Part shown: one piece after another, positions 18,022 to 25,629 of the stretch | How positions within the stretch are numbered: the first letter of the stretch is position 1 | How the letters are laid out: each line of letters begins with the position of its first letter | Assembly: GCF_002362255.1 (NCBI RefSeq) | Contig: NZ_LPVV01000004.1 | Location: 124,001 to 188,000 of the forward strand | Length of the DNA: 64,000 nt | DNA from: Microbacterium sp. SZ1 | Lineage (GTDB): Bacteria; Actinomycetota; Actinomycetes; Actinomycetales; Microbacteriaceae | Direction: 5' to 3' | Notes under the pieces: generated by a model | Database searches by the model: none | The model's input: only the letters and a program-made list of their open reading frames with translations | What the model was told of the DNA's origin: nothing | Program-made: the position numbers and the translations under genes

Positions 18022-19208
18022 CCGGATTGACCTTTCAACTCCGTCGGAGAAATCCGGCCCGACAGCAGCTCGGGGAGAAGCGCGTCGCGCAGCGCCGTGA
18101 GGCGTCGGGTTTCATCACGCAGCGAGGTCATGCGGTCGAACAACGGCATGGCGAACGAATTGAACGCAGAAAGTGCTTGCTGTGAGGGCTCACCAATGCG
18201 GTATTCGTCGAAGCCGGAGGCCTGGAACCGTTGGCGTCCCGATGATCCCGTCATGCGCCGAATCGCCCATTCACGGAGAGTGTCGCTTCGCGCAAGAGCG
18301 TAAATCCATGGCGTTGTAAACGCTCCCGACGGGGAGAGCACGATGTACTCAGTAGAGCCCCATCCGACCTCGCCATCGTCGAGCATGTCGACGATGGCGG
18401 TCTTCCCGTTCTCCAGGCATGGGGTGATTCGTGCCATCAAGACATCACCGTTGACGAACTTCTGTCCAGTTCCGAACGCCCGGATGTCCCAGTCGTACAC
18501 CGTCGGAGAGAACTCCGGGAGTGCTGACATCCCCACATACGTAGCTTCAGAACCTCGACTCAGCTTTCGCCTGACGTTGACGTCAATTAGATCGGAAAGG
18601 GCCGTCCCTGTACGCGACATCTCGATGTCAAAATCGCGATCGAAGCGTGCGCGCACAAGTTGATCAATCAGATCGATCGACCTCAAATTCGACTCGATCT
18701 TGTCATCAAGTGTGCCGAGCGTCGCCGAGATGTCGCGCTGCTCGGGCAGACTGGGGACAGTCACCGGAATTGCAGCGAGGTCTTTCTGTCGAAGGTACGG
18801 CAGGGCGCTTCCTTCAGCCCACGACGAAAGACGAACGCTCTCGAGTAGGAAGAGCAGAAATCGCTCGTCAACTGAGCCGCGCTTTGGGATTGCGGCCATC
18901 ATATTGTTGTCCATAGCCGTCGGACGAGTGATCTGGCGCAGACGTTCGGCTTTGAGGCCCTCTCCAATCTTGGCGAAGGCTACCGAACCAGCTGGGGCGA
19001 GTTTGACCTTCATCCGTTTTGCGGTCTCGTCCGTGACCCAGTTGTTAGCTGCGACTATGCGCTTACTGTTTGCGGGGAGGGTCATATCGCTGACCTTGAT
19101 GAACGGATAGTCTCCGACGATGTGCCCTTGCTCGGATTGCGGGAACGCTCCTCCGGCCTGGAACTGACACAACTCCCCTAGCGGCATGCTGCGCCACCCC
19201 GCTGTCAC
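18018..19208 (-). CDS. hsdS: Type I restriction-modification system, S (specificity) subunit
   Basis: 396 aa, start GTG 19208 overlapping the hsdM stop (GTGA). Two target-recognition domains (about 1-150 and 200-345) are each followed by a conserved helix: LPEQRDISATLGTLDDKIES in the middle and SLRDETRRLTALRDALLPEL at the end, forming the HsdS spacer. It recognises a bipartite DNA target and bridges two HsdM subunits. Both domains appear complete. No second, silent hsdS copy or inverted repeat for shuffling is visible nearby. The recognition site cannot be deduced from sequence alone. Confidence 0.93.
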   Translation of the reverse strand: MTAGWRSMPLGELCQFQAGGAFPQSEQGHIVGDYPFIKVSDMTLPANSKRIVAANNWVTDETAKRMKVKLAPAGSVAFAKIGEGLKAERLRQITRPTAMDNNMMAAIPKRGSVDERFLLFLLESVRLSSWAEGSALPYLRQKDLAAIPVTVPSLPEQRDISATLGTLDDKIESNLRSIDLIDQLVRARFDRDFDIEMSRTGTALSDLIDVNVRRKLSRGSEATYVGMSALPEFSPTVYDWDIRAFGTGQKFVNGDVLMARITPCLENGKTAIVDMLDDGEVGWGSTEYIVLSPSGAFTTPWIYALARSDTLREWAIRRMTGSSGRQRFQASGFDEYRIGEPSQQALSAFNSFAMPLFDRMTSLRDETRRLTALRDALLPELLSGRISPTELKGQSG

Positions 19209-20770
19209 GCGAGTTCTCCTAGCCGCGCGCGCACTTCATTCTCGAGATCGCGTCCACGGTCGAACTCCGCAATCAGTTCGTGCCTAAGGCGCTCGAGCCG
19301 CGCCGCTATTGGCTCGTCATCCAGCTCGGCTTCCGCAGCTCCGACATAACGTCCCGGCGTCAGCACGAAGTCGTGCGCCTCGATCTCGTCGAGCTTGGCC
19401 GCCTTTGCGAAGCCGAGGACGTCTTCGTGCACACCACCGTGATTGCGCCAGGCGTGGTAGGTGTCCGCAATCTTCGCGATGTCCGAGTTGCCTAGTACGC
19501 GCAAGCGACGCGACTCCATGCTGCCGAGCTTGCGAGCATCGATGAACAGAACCTCGCCGCGCCGCTCGCGGTGCCCGTTGCCGTGACGCTCCTTACTGAT
19601 GAACCAGAGCGAGACCGGGATGCCTGTGTTGAAGAAGAGCCTGTCGGGCATCGCCACGATGCAGTCCACAAGGTCGGCCTCTACGAGCTTGCGTCGGATC
19701 TCATCTTCGCCACCGCTCTTGGATGAAAGCGAGCCGTTCGCGAGCACGAATCCCGCCGTGCCCTTCGGGCTCAAGTGGTGAACGAAGTGCTGCACCCAAG
19801 CGAAGTTGGCATTGCCCTGCGGGGGTGTCCCGTACTTCCAGCGCGGATCATCCGCGAGCTTGCCGTCCCACCAGTCGGAGACGTTGAACGGCGGGTTCGC
19901 GATGATGAAGTCCGCACGGAGATCTGGGTGAAGATCCTCTGTGAAGGAATCGGCTGACTTCGGGCCGAGGTCGGCCTCGATGCCTCGTAGCGCGAGGTTC
20001 ATCTTGGCGAGCTTCCACGTCGTGTCCGTGTACTCCTGCCCGTAGACCGAGATGTCGGTGCGCTTGCCGCCATGCGCCTTAACGAACTCAGCGGACTGCA
20101 CAAACATGCCGCCTGAGCCTGCAGCTGGGTCGTAGACGCGGCCCTTGTACGGCTCGAGCATCTCGATCAGCGTCTTAACGACGCTTCGCGGCGTATAGAA
20201 GGCACCAGCATCCTTGCCAGTCTCCTTGCCGGCGAACTGCCCGAGGAAGTACTCGTAGACGCGCCCGAGCACATCGTCGGCTCCATGGTCGTCAGTGCTG
20301 GTGAAGCCGATGCCGCCGATCAGGTCGACGAGCTCACCGAGGCGTCGCTTGTCAAGTCCGTCACGCCCGTAGTTGCGCGGAAGTACACCTCGGACAGACG
20401 GGTTCTCCTTCTCGATGAGGTCCATCGCCGTGTCGATGTCTTGGCCGACCGTCGTAAGCTTCGCGCGCGACTGCACGTAGCCCCAGCGCGCGTTCTCGGG
20501 CACCCAGAAGACGTTCTGGCTGGTGTACTCGTCACGGTCCTCGAGGAAGGATGCGACCCGCTCCGGCTTGATTCCGTCTGCGAGCAACTCTGACTCCAGC
20601 GACCCGCGGCGTTCCTCGAAGCGGTCTGAGATGTACTTCAGGAAGACGAGCCCGAGCACGACATGCTTGTACTCGCTCGGCTCCTGATTTCCGCGCAGCT
20701 TGTCGGCAGCGTCCCACAGTCGCTGCTCCAGCGTCTTCGTTGGTTTTGGCTTCGCGGTTCGTCCTGCCAT
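19205..20770 (-). CDS. hsdM: Type I restriction-modification system, M (N6-adenine methyltransferase) subunit
   Basis: 521 aa, start ATG 20770 (MAGRTAKPKPTKTLEQRLWD), AAGGAG 13 nt upstream; an in-frame GTG 13 codons earlier is less likely. The N-terminal HsdM helical domain has LKYISDRFEE. The SAM-binding motif I is DPAAGSGGMF (214-223) and the catalytic motif IV is NPPF (292-295). Together with HsdS it methylates adenines in the target and protects the host. First gene of a six-gene operon of about 12.9 kb. Confidence 0.95.
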   Translation of the reverse strand: MAGRTAKPKPTKTLEQRLWDAADKLRGNQEPSEYKHVVLGLVFLKYISDRFEERRGSLESELLADGIKPERVASFLEDRDEYTSQNVFWVPENARWGYVQSRAKLTTVGQDIDTAMDLIEKENPSVRGVLPRNYGRDGLDKRRLGELVDLIGGIGFTSTDDHGADDVLGRVYEYFLGQFAGKETGKDAGAFYTPRSVVKTLIEMLEPYKGRVYDPAAGSGGMFVQSAEFVKAHGGKRTDISVYGQEYTDTTWKLAKMNLALRGIEADLGPKSADSFTEDLHPDLRADFIIANPPFNVSDWWDGKLADDPRWKYGTPPQGNANFAWVQHFVHHLSPKGTAGFVLANGSLSSKSGGEDEIRRKLVEADLVDCIVAMPDRLFFNTGIPVSLWFISKERHGNGHRERRGEVLFIDARKLGSMESRRLRVLGNSDIAKIADTYHAWRNHGGVHEDVLGFAKAAKLDEIEAHDFVLTPGRYVGAAEAELDDEPIAARLERLRHELIAEFDRGRDLENEVRARLGELA

Positions 20771-20836
20771 GGTGTGCTGTCGTCTCCTTGATTCCGAGCG
20801 CCTCGTCACCTGGTGCCGGCGGTGTTCTCGATCTCA

Positions 20837-20855
20837 CGGTATCGGTCGCATACCG
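20837..20855. promoter_or_regulatory. Inverted repeat upstream of hsdM
   Basis: CGGTAT (20837-20842) and ATACCG (20850-20855) form a 6-bp inverted repeat with a 7-nt spacer, about 67 nt before the hsdM start and divergent from the SDR gene. It could be an operator or part of the hsd promoter. No controller (C protein) gene was found in the window, so the regulator would act from elsewhere. Confidence 0.3.
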
Positions 20856-20915
20856 GCATAGCGCGATCACAGCGCTTTCCGTGCCTCGTGTCTCGTTCGC
20901 TCTCATCCCCTGCCC

Positions 20916-20921
20916 TACACT
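20916..20921 (+). promoter_or_regulatory. Likely -10 box of the SDR gene
   Basis: TACACT lies about 51 nt before the ATG at 20973, leaving a 5' UTR that contains a strong AAGGAG site at about 20961-20966. Confidence 0.35.
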
Positions 20922-20972
20922 GACTCTTTAGTAAACGCACCGTTGCGAAACCCAAGCCCGAAGGAGACCACC

Positions 20973-21968
20973 ATGGCCCTCACTGCCCACTCCACGATCG
21001 GCGACTGGCTCAACGACCCGACCGGCGGCCCGCTCATCCGCGGCCTCTTCGAGCAGACCGGCGCCGACCCCGCACTCCTCACCCCCGTCCTCGGCCTGCC
21101 GCTCCAGCAGCTCGTCGCGATGAGCCAGGGCCAGCTCCCGCAGTCGGTCGTCGACGACCTCGTCCGCGCAGCCAACAACGGCGAGCTCCCTGAAGCCACC
21201 GCCACCGAAGGCTGGACCGAGACCCCCACCACCGGGCGCTTCGCCGGCAAGACCGTGATCGTCACGGGCGCCGCGTCCGGGATCGGCAAGGCCACGGCAT
21301 CCCGCATCGCCTGTGAAGGTGGACGCGTCATCGCCGCCGACATCTCCGCCGAGAAGCTCGACGCGCTGAAGTCCGAGCTGCCCGACATCGTCACCGTCGC
21401 TGGCGACCTCACCCAGCAGGACGCGATCGACGCCGTCATCGCCGCCGCGGGCGACACCATCGACGGCCTCGCGAACGTCGCCGGCATCAACGACGACTTC
21501 TCGCCTGCGGGCGAGACGACGGATGCCGTCTGGGACCGCGTCATCGCCATCAACCTCACCGCCCCGTTCAAGCTCATGCGCGCGGTGCTGCCGATCATGG
21601 AGAAGGCCGGCCGCGGCTCGGTCCTCAACGTCTCGAGCGAGGCGGGTCTGCGCGGCAACGCCTCGGGCAACGCCTACACGGCGAGCAAGCACGGCATCAT
21701 TGGCGTCACGAAGTCCGCGGCGTTCATGTACGGCCCGAAGGGCATACGCGTGAACAGCGTCGCTCCCGGCGGGGTGGCCACCGGCATCCCGATGCCCCCG
21801 AACATGTCGGAGTACGGATCTGGACGCCTCGCCCCGTTCCAGCAGGCCATCCCGACCGTCGCAACGGCCGAGCACCTCGCGGCGTCGATCACCTTCCTGC
21901 TGTCGGACGACGCCGTGAACATCAACGGCGCTGTCCTGGCTTCGGACGGGGGATGGTCGGTCCAGTAA
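20973..21968 (+). CDS. Short-chain dehydrogenase/reductase with an N-terminal extension
   Basis: 331 aa, start ATG 20973 after AAGGAGACCACC. The SDR core (about 90-331) has the NAD(P) motif TGAASGIG (98-105), NVAG, a catalytic Ser in NVSSEAG and the YTASK active site. DISAEK after the second strand, with an Asp, suggests NAD(H) preference. The first 85 residues are not part of a normal 250-aa SDR: STIGDWLNDPTGGPLIRGLF and LPLQQLVAMSQGQL resemble the small C-terminal cap seen in some actinobacterial GH3 beta-glucosidases. It is a cytoplasmic oxidoreductase of unknown substrate. The extension may mediate partner binding. Confidence 0.8.
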   Translation: MALTAHSTIGDWLNDPTGGPLIRGLFEQTGADPALLTPVLGLPLQQLVAMSQGQLPQSVVDDLVRAANNGELPEATATEGWTETPTTGRFAGKTVIVTGAASGIGKATASRIACEGGRVIAADISAEKLDALKSELPDIVTVAGDLTQQDAIDAVIAAAGDTIDGLANVAGINDDFSPAGETTDAVWDRVIAINLTAPFKLMRAVLPIMEKAGRGSVLNVSSEAGLRGNASGNAYTASKHGIIGVTKSAAFMYGPKGIRVNSVAPGGVATGIPMPPNMSEYGSGRLAPFQQAIPTVATAEHLAASITFLLSDDAVNINGAVLASDGGWSVQ

Positions 21969-21989
21969 GCACTTCGTACCCTCAGGACG

Positions 21990-22558
21990 GAACGCCCTCA
22001 GGACAGCACGCCCTCGCGTTCGCGCTCCACGCTCGCCCGCGCTTCGGCCACCGCCGCGTCGACACGCTCCTCCGTGCGCCGACGCGCCCGACGCACCCCA
22101 CGGATCACGAGCAGAGCGATGCCCGCGAGCACCACGAGCCCGATGCACACTCCACGGCACGGCGACCACGGTGAAGCCGGAACTCACGGCCCCCGGAGCC
22201 GCGAACGCGTCATCGCCGAGCACCAGCGGCGTCACCGTGACGTCACCCATGAGCAGCAGGAGCGGAGAGATCGCGATCTCCTACACACGTGTCGTGGTCG
22301 CATCGGGCAGCATCTTCATCGCCTCACCGGCCTGCGCACCCGATGCTCCGATCCCGAACGGCACGAACACGGCGACACCGCCACTCGCGCCGAACCTCAC
22401 GTTGCCCGTGTTGGCGCCGGTGTACTCGACCGTCAGCACACCGGCGTCGAAGGGATTCCAGGATGCTGCGCACAATGTCTGCACCTCCGACACCTCGAGC
22501 GCCGGTGCGATGTCGCCGGCGACCTGAAGGTGGGCGCGCACGCCGATCCAGTCGCAGA
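21990..22558 (-). pseudogene. Decayed 3' part of a DUF916-type surface/membrane protein gene
   Basis: Reading the minus strand, conceptual protein starts abruptly near 22558 (DWIGVRAHLQVAGDIAPAL), continues through VEYTGANTGNVRFGASGG and DATTTRV, then meets an in-frame TAG at about 22278-22280. TGG (Trp) would fit the family. It resumes in the same frame (EIAISPLLLLMGDVTVTPLV...). Near 22148 one extra base shifts the frame from VVAVPWS to IGLVVLAGIALLVIRGVRR, a membrane anchor and basic tail ending at 22000 or just before. The 5' part is missing; the neighbouring winged-helix gene begins where homology stops. One nonsense mutation, one frameshift and a truncation mark a dead gene. Confidence 0.6.
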
Positions 22559-22560
22559 TA

Positions 22561-23526
22561 TTATCTCAACTCCTTCTGACGATCCCTGTCTATCAGCCCC
22601 TCGATCCGCTCGACGATCTTGGTCTCTTTCGGGATGACGAGCGTGCCCGGGGGTGAAAGTGCACTTTCAAGCGCGAGGTCGAGCGCTTCCTTGTTCTCGC
22701 GAAACTTCACGGGTTCGTCGGACCGCTGCTTTCGCATCACTGCGGCTCGGCTCCGCGCGGACCATTTACCGATAAGCCGATATGACGTGATGGTCCGCCA
22801 GAGAGTCCTCGATGCCGCATCCGGCTCCCACCTCTGGTATCTCAACAGCGCAGCGGGCTTGCGTTCGGCGAGCCTTGTCAGGCCTCGTTTCGCCGTGCTC
22901 TCCGAGATCCCGTACCAGATTGGAGCGCGGTTGTAGGGGAGTTCGAAGGTCGGCTTCGAGCTGAGGGCGATCATCAGCATCATCTTCTCTGGTGCCCCGA
23001 GCGTTTGGTCCCATCCGTCCAGCCAATAGGTGTGCGGGAGGGAGAACCAGCGATCATCATCGACTGTCTTCGGCCGCGTGTAGGGGTCGCCGCTGCCAGA
23101 CTCGTGCAGCAGATAGTAGCGAACGCTTCTCCCGGAGCCTTCTCTTCGGATGAGCCCCATCTTGGTGAGCTTGGTGACGGATCGTGACCACTTCGACTTG
23201 GCGCCTGTCATTGCGGAGAACCTCGTGAAACCGGCCATGATGGCCCAGGCACTCGACTGGTAGCGCGCGTCGTATGGGGTTCGCGAGCTCGCGAGAGCAT
23301 GTATCAGCAGGTAGACGTCGAGCGTCGCGGGGTCATTGACCAGGCTCGCCATCGGTCCCTGCCGGGTGCCCTCGGTATCCGGCTCGGCCGACTGCACGAA
23401 CGCCCGACGGATGGGAACGCCACCTCGTCCCGTGCTGTTCAGCATGGTGCGCAGTAGGTCCACGCGCTCGGGATGACTTTCGGGCTCAGACTCCCCCGGA
23501 TCGACCTCTGCCTCGTCATCATTCAT
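22561..23526 (-). CDS. Winged-helix DNA-binding protein of unknown function (accessory element gene)
   Basis: 321 aa. Two winged-helix-like segments are visible: FSAMTGAKSKWSRSVTKLTK followed by MGLIRREGSGRSVRYYLL, and APIWYGISESTAKRGLTRLA. Between them lies LPHTYWLDGWDQTLGAPEKM, a block I recall from a widespread uncharacterised actinobacterial family (pattern YW...W...L..P.K..LLI.L). The C terminus is charged. It is probably a DNA-binding regulator or replication/maintenance protein of a small accessory element. It truncates the DUF916-type remnant and is preceded by an AT-rich upstream region, which supports recent arrival. Rep function is not shown. Confidence 0.6.
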   Translation of the reverse strand: MNDDEAEVDPGESEPESHPERVDLLRTMLNSTGRGGVPIRRAFVQSAEPDTEGTRQGPMASLVNDPATLDVYLLIHALASSRTPYDARYQSSAWAIMAGFTRFSAMTGAKSKWSRSVTKLTKMGLIRREGSGRSVRYYLLHESGSGDPYTRPKTVDDDRWFSLPHTYWLDGWDQTLGAPEKMMLMIALSSKPTFELPYNRAPIWYGISESTAKRGLTRLAERKPAALLRYQRWEPDAASRTLWRTITSYRLIGKWSARSRAAVMRKQRSDEPVKFRENKEALDLALESALSPPGTLVIPKETKIVERIEGLIDRDRQKELR

Positions 23527-23824
23527 CCGAGAAGTATGGCAGGGAAGGAAATCTACCGGGATAGAATTGTCCTGATCGTTATCGTTTCAGGCCCGTCTAT
23601 GTTATGCATGTTATATCGATGTGATTGCACTGTCAATCATTGTTATGTCCCCTCGTGCGCGCGACAGGATCGGCGCCATCGATGCGTAGCGTTCGGGCGC
23701 AGCTGTAGGAGTTTGAGGGCGTTCGTTGGCGATCGTGCATTGACACCCGAAAGCGTGTACCCCCGGCCATAGACTTGAAGCAAGGCGGGAAGCTCCGAGA
23801 ACCGCCCCGGGACACAACAACAAA
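23527..23824. other. AT-richer non-coding stretch upstream of the winged-helix gene
   Basis: About 300 nt without a convincing gene. Positions 23560-23650 are distinctly AT-rich against the background (TATGTTATGCATGTTATATC), with several overlapping TATAAT-like boxes. This would suit a promoter for the minus-strand winged-helix gene or a protein-binding/origin region. No iterated repeats were seen. Confidence 0.35.
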
Positions 23825-23846
23825 CGCCCAGGCGGCAACCTGGGCG
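23825..23846. terminator. Perfect 8-bp GC-rich hairpin
   Basis: CGCCCAGG (23825-23832) pairs with CCTGGGCG (23839-23846) around the loop CGGCAA. On the plus strand it is followed by TGTTGGTT; upstream ACAACAAA can extend pairing partly. It could be a terminator or the 5' structure of the RNA that carries the 35-codon ORF downstream. Confidence 0.45.
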
Positions 23847-23957
23847 TGTTGGTTCCTCGTCTGAAGAGGATCTGTGGGAGGCAGTAGCTCCCGGTGGTTC
23901 ACACCAAGGCTACAGCGGATTTCGCCACCTGGCAATTTCCGCTTCTCCCTCGGAACC

Positions 23958-23989
23958 CTTCCTTCGACGACGTGAGTCAACGAAGGAGG
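23958..23989 (+). promoter_or_regulatory. Hairpin sequestering the ribosome binding site of the 35-aa peptide ORF
   Basis: CTTCCTTCG (23958-23966) pairs over 9 bp (one G-T pair) with CGAAGGAGG (23981-23989), leaving a 14-nt loop. The whole AAGGAGG Shine-Dalgarno sequence is inside the stem, 8 nt before the ATG at 23998. Translation should be off unless the hairpin is opened or the 5' arm is removed. Confidence 0.6.
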
Positions 23990-23997
23990 TGGTGCGA

Positions 23998-24105
23998 ATG
24001 GAATCCTCCAGGAAGCACCCGAACCGTGGTGGAGCGGCGGTGTGGATCGGCCTTGCGCTTAGCGCAGGATCGTTCATCGTCAACATGCTTCGCCTGTTCA
24101 TGTAA
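23998..24105 (+). CDS. 35-aa single-pass hydrophobic peptide (candidate type I toxin or small membrane protein)
   Basis: ATG at 23998 follows a near-perfect AAGGAGG. The peptide has a basic, polar head (MESSRKHPNRGG) and one hydrophobic helix (AAVWIGLALSAGSFIVNML) ending RLFM. This is the size and layout of Fst/Ldr-type toxins and of many regulatory small membrane proteins. The Shine-Dalgarno sequence is held in a 9-bp hairpin and a 26-bp palindrome follows 10 nt after the stop, so the whole looks like a compact, structured transcript. No antisense promoter was identified with confidence. A harmless small membrane protein is the alternative. Confidence 0.5.
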   Translation: MESSRKHPNRGGAAVWIGLALSAGSFIVNMLRLFM

Positions 24106-24115
24106 CAGCGGGACG

Positions 24116-24141
24116 CTACCCCCGGCCTAGGCCGGGGGTAG
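24116..24141. terminator. Perfect 26-bp palindrome after the 35-aa peptide ORF
   Basis: Thirteen bases starting CTACCCCCGGCCT are followed directly by their exact reverse complement, ending GGGGGTAG. RNA from either strand would fold into a strong stem with a minimal loop, so it may terminate transcription in both directions. No T-tract follows. Confidence 0.5.
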
Positions 24142-24558
24142 TCGTCCGCATGCCCCATCTCTCATCTGGGCGATATAGCCGCATGCCATCTCAGGATAGA
24201 AGCGCGTCCACGCACGGCGCCGGCGCGGTCCGGGTACGGCCGATCTCCGGGGTGCCGACGCCGGTGAGCGCGAGGACGCCGACGAGGGCGGCTATTCCCT
24301 CCGTAGCCGCGACGGTCACGCCGCCTGGTGGGCCTGATCCAGATGCACGATGGGCGCCATGGCGCTGACGGCCTGGTCGACGCCTGTGGGCTGTTCCATC
24401 GCGACGCAGGCGGCCTGCTCGTCGGGGTAAGCCAAGCGGATGGTTTCGAAGCGCATGGGTGCATGGAAGCACACGTACGACGACACCGCTCGAGGTTCGC
24501 AAGGTTGTCCAGCTGCCGCCCTCCAGTCCTCACATCTCAGCCCGCTACCCTGGCTCCG
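24142..24558. other. Region without a confident gene
   Basis: About 415 nt. The minus strand has a 46-codon ATG frame (24316-24456, MRFETIRLAYPDEQAACVAM...) without a Shine-Dalgarno sequence. A different minus frame nearby encodes a hydrophobic stretch (IAALVGVLALTGVGTPEIG). These two pieces in different frames may be remnants of one decayed gene. I do not recognise it and do not call a CDS. Confidence 0.3.
24546..24551 (+). promoter_or_regulatory. -10 box for a leaderless lipoprotein mRNA
   Basis: TACCCT ends 7 nt before the ATG at 24559, with no Shine-Dalgarno sequence in between. Confidence 0.45.
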
Positions 24559-24939
24559 ATGAAGAAGCTGCCTGCACTCGCGACCCTGGCCGTCGGCATC
24601 CTGCTCCTGTCGGGATGCTCTCAGGCCGCCACTCTCGCGGCGTGCGGGCAAATCGCGTCCGAGGCTGTTCAGGTCTCGGGAGCCATCAACGAGCTCAGTT
24701 CGCCGACTCCCGAGGCGGCGCGGGCGGCGCTCAACGAGGTGCGCGCGGTGTCGGAGAAGATCCGCGGGATCGACGGGCCCGAGGAGTTCGTCACGCTCCG
24801 CGACTCGTGGACCACGAGCATCGACGCGTTCGTCACCGAGGGCGGGAAGGCCCTTGCCGGAGACGTCAGCGGGGTGGATGAGGCATCGAACCAGATGCGC
24901 ACCGCGACCGATGCGATCGTCGCGTACTGCACGCCGTAG
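24559..24939 (+). CDS. Small lipoprotein of unknown function
   Basis: 126 aa. Signal peptide MKKLPALATLAVGILLL with lipobox LSGC (Cys at about residue 20). The mature part is a helical bundle-like segment (EAARAALNEVRAVSEKIRGI, then DEASNQMRTATDAIVAYC) with Cys residues near both ends (AACG and AYCT) that could form a disulfide. The start at 24559 is chosen for the signal peptide and the -10 box just upstream. Family not recognised. It resembles the many short helical lipoproteins of Microbacteriaceae. Confidence 0.75.
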   Translation: MKKLPALATLAVGILLLSGCSQAATLAACGQIASEAVQVSGAINELSSPTPEAARAALNEVRAVSEKIRGIDGPEEFVTLRDSWTTSIDAFVTEGGKALAGDVSGVDEASNQMRTATDAIVAYCTP

Positions 24940-24973
24940 CGACGGGTCGGTTCACGACGGCGGGTCGTGACGT

Positions 24974-25543
24974 CTACCGCGCGATGCCGCGCAGCAGCCG
25001 TGTGACCGTTTCGTCGATGCGATCTTCGCTGAGCGGCTGCCCGATGAGCGCCGCGTACGACGCCATCGCGATGAGCTGATCGGCGATGGCATCGGCATCC
25101 ACATCCGGGCGGATCTCGCCCGCCGAGTGTCCGCGGTCGATACGCTCCGCGACCCACGACCGGATCGGCGCCGCCAGCCGCTCGTTGAGCGCGAGTCCGA
25201 GCTCGTGGTCGGTGGCCGTCACGGCGATGAGCGCCCGGGCGAGGGCGACGCCCTCGTCGCTGGCGAGCCCGGCCGACATCGCCGAGAACCACGCGTGCAG
25301 GTCGGCGCGGATGTCGTCGGTGATCGGCACCTCGACGTCCGCGCCGGGCAGGTCGCCCTCGAGCAGCGCCTCTCCGAGAATCGCCGCCTTCGTCGGCCAC
25401 CAGCGGTAGATCGTCTGCTTGGCGACTCCCGCCGATTCCGCGAGTCCCTCGATCGTCACAGCCTCGTACGCGCCGGCGACGACCGCCGTGCGCATCGCGT
25501 CGAGCACGGACCGGCGCGCAGCTTCACTACGAGGACGAGGCAT
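24974..25543 (-). CDS. TetR-family transcriptional regulator
   Basis: 189 aa, start ATG 25543 (MPRPRSEAARRSVLDAM). Helix-turn-helix IEGLAESAGVAKQTIYRWWPTKAAILGEAL is the TetR signature. The C-terminal part (about 70-189) is a ligand/dimer domain of the TetR_C_11-like kind (ITDDIRADLHAWF...). The divergent gene at 25630 encodes a small membrane protein, and a near-palindrome in the shared intergenic region (25594-25612) is a good operator candidate. Ligand is unknown. Confidence 0.88.
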   Translation of the reverse strand: MPRPRSEAARRSVLDAMRTAVVAGAYEAVTIEGLAESAGVAKQTIYRWWPTKAAILGEALLEGDLPGADVEVPITDDIRADLHAWFSAMSAGLASDEGVALARALIAVTATDHELGLALNERLAAPIRSWVAERIDRGHSAGEIRPDVDADAIADQLIAMASYAALIGQPLSEDRIDETVTRLLRGIAR

Positions 25544-25593
25544 GAGGACAAGGCTACTGACGGATGCCGCGAGCTTCAGCGTCGCGCGGAATG

Positions 25594-25612
25594 CCGCCAT
25601 GACGTCAGGCGG
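25594..25612. promoter_or_regulatory. Candidate TetR operator between divergent genes
   Basis: CCGCC (25594-25598) and GGCGG (25608-25612) flank the perfect palindrome TGACGTCA (25600-25607). It lies 18 nt before the start of the small membrane protein gene, overlapping the position of its -35/-10 region. Confidence 0.4.
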
Positions 25613-25629
25613 GGTGTTAGCTAGGACGC

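Noticed and set aside
18018..19208. Phase-variable hsdS with shuffling partners
   Set aside because: No second hsdS fragment, no recombinase and no inverted repeats within the locus.
20928..22250. 440-codon minus-strand open frame opposite the SDR gene
   Set aside because: The plus strand carries an intact SDR. Only the upstream end of this frame (before about 22148) is meaningful, as part of the DUF916-type remnant.
22561..23526. Plasmid replication initiator
   Set aside because: Two winged-helix-like segments are suggestive, but no iterons, no Rep signature and no partition genes are seen. Kept as an unassigned DNA-binding protein.
24191..24502. Protein-coding gene on the minus strand before the lipoprotein gene
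   Set aside because: Coding-like pieces fall in two different frames, without a ribosome binding site or recognisable family.
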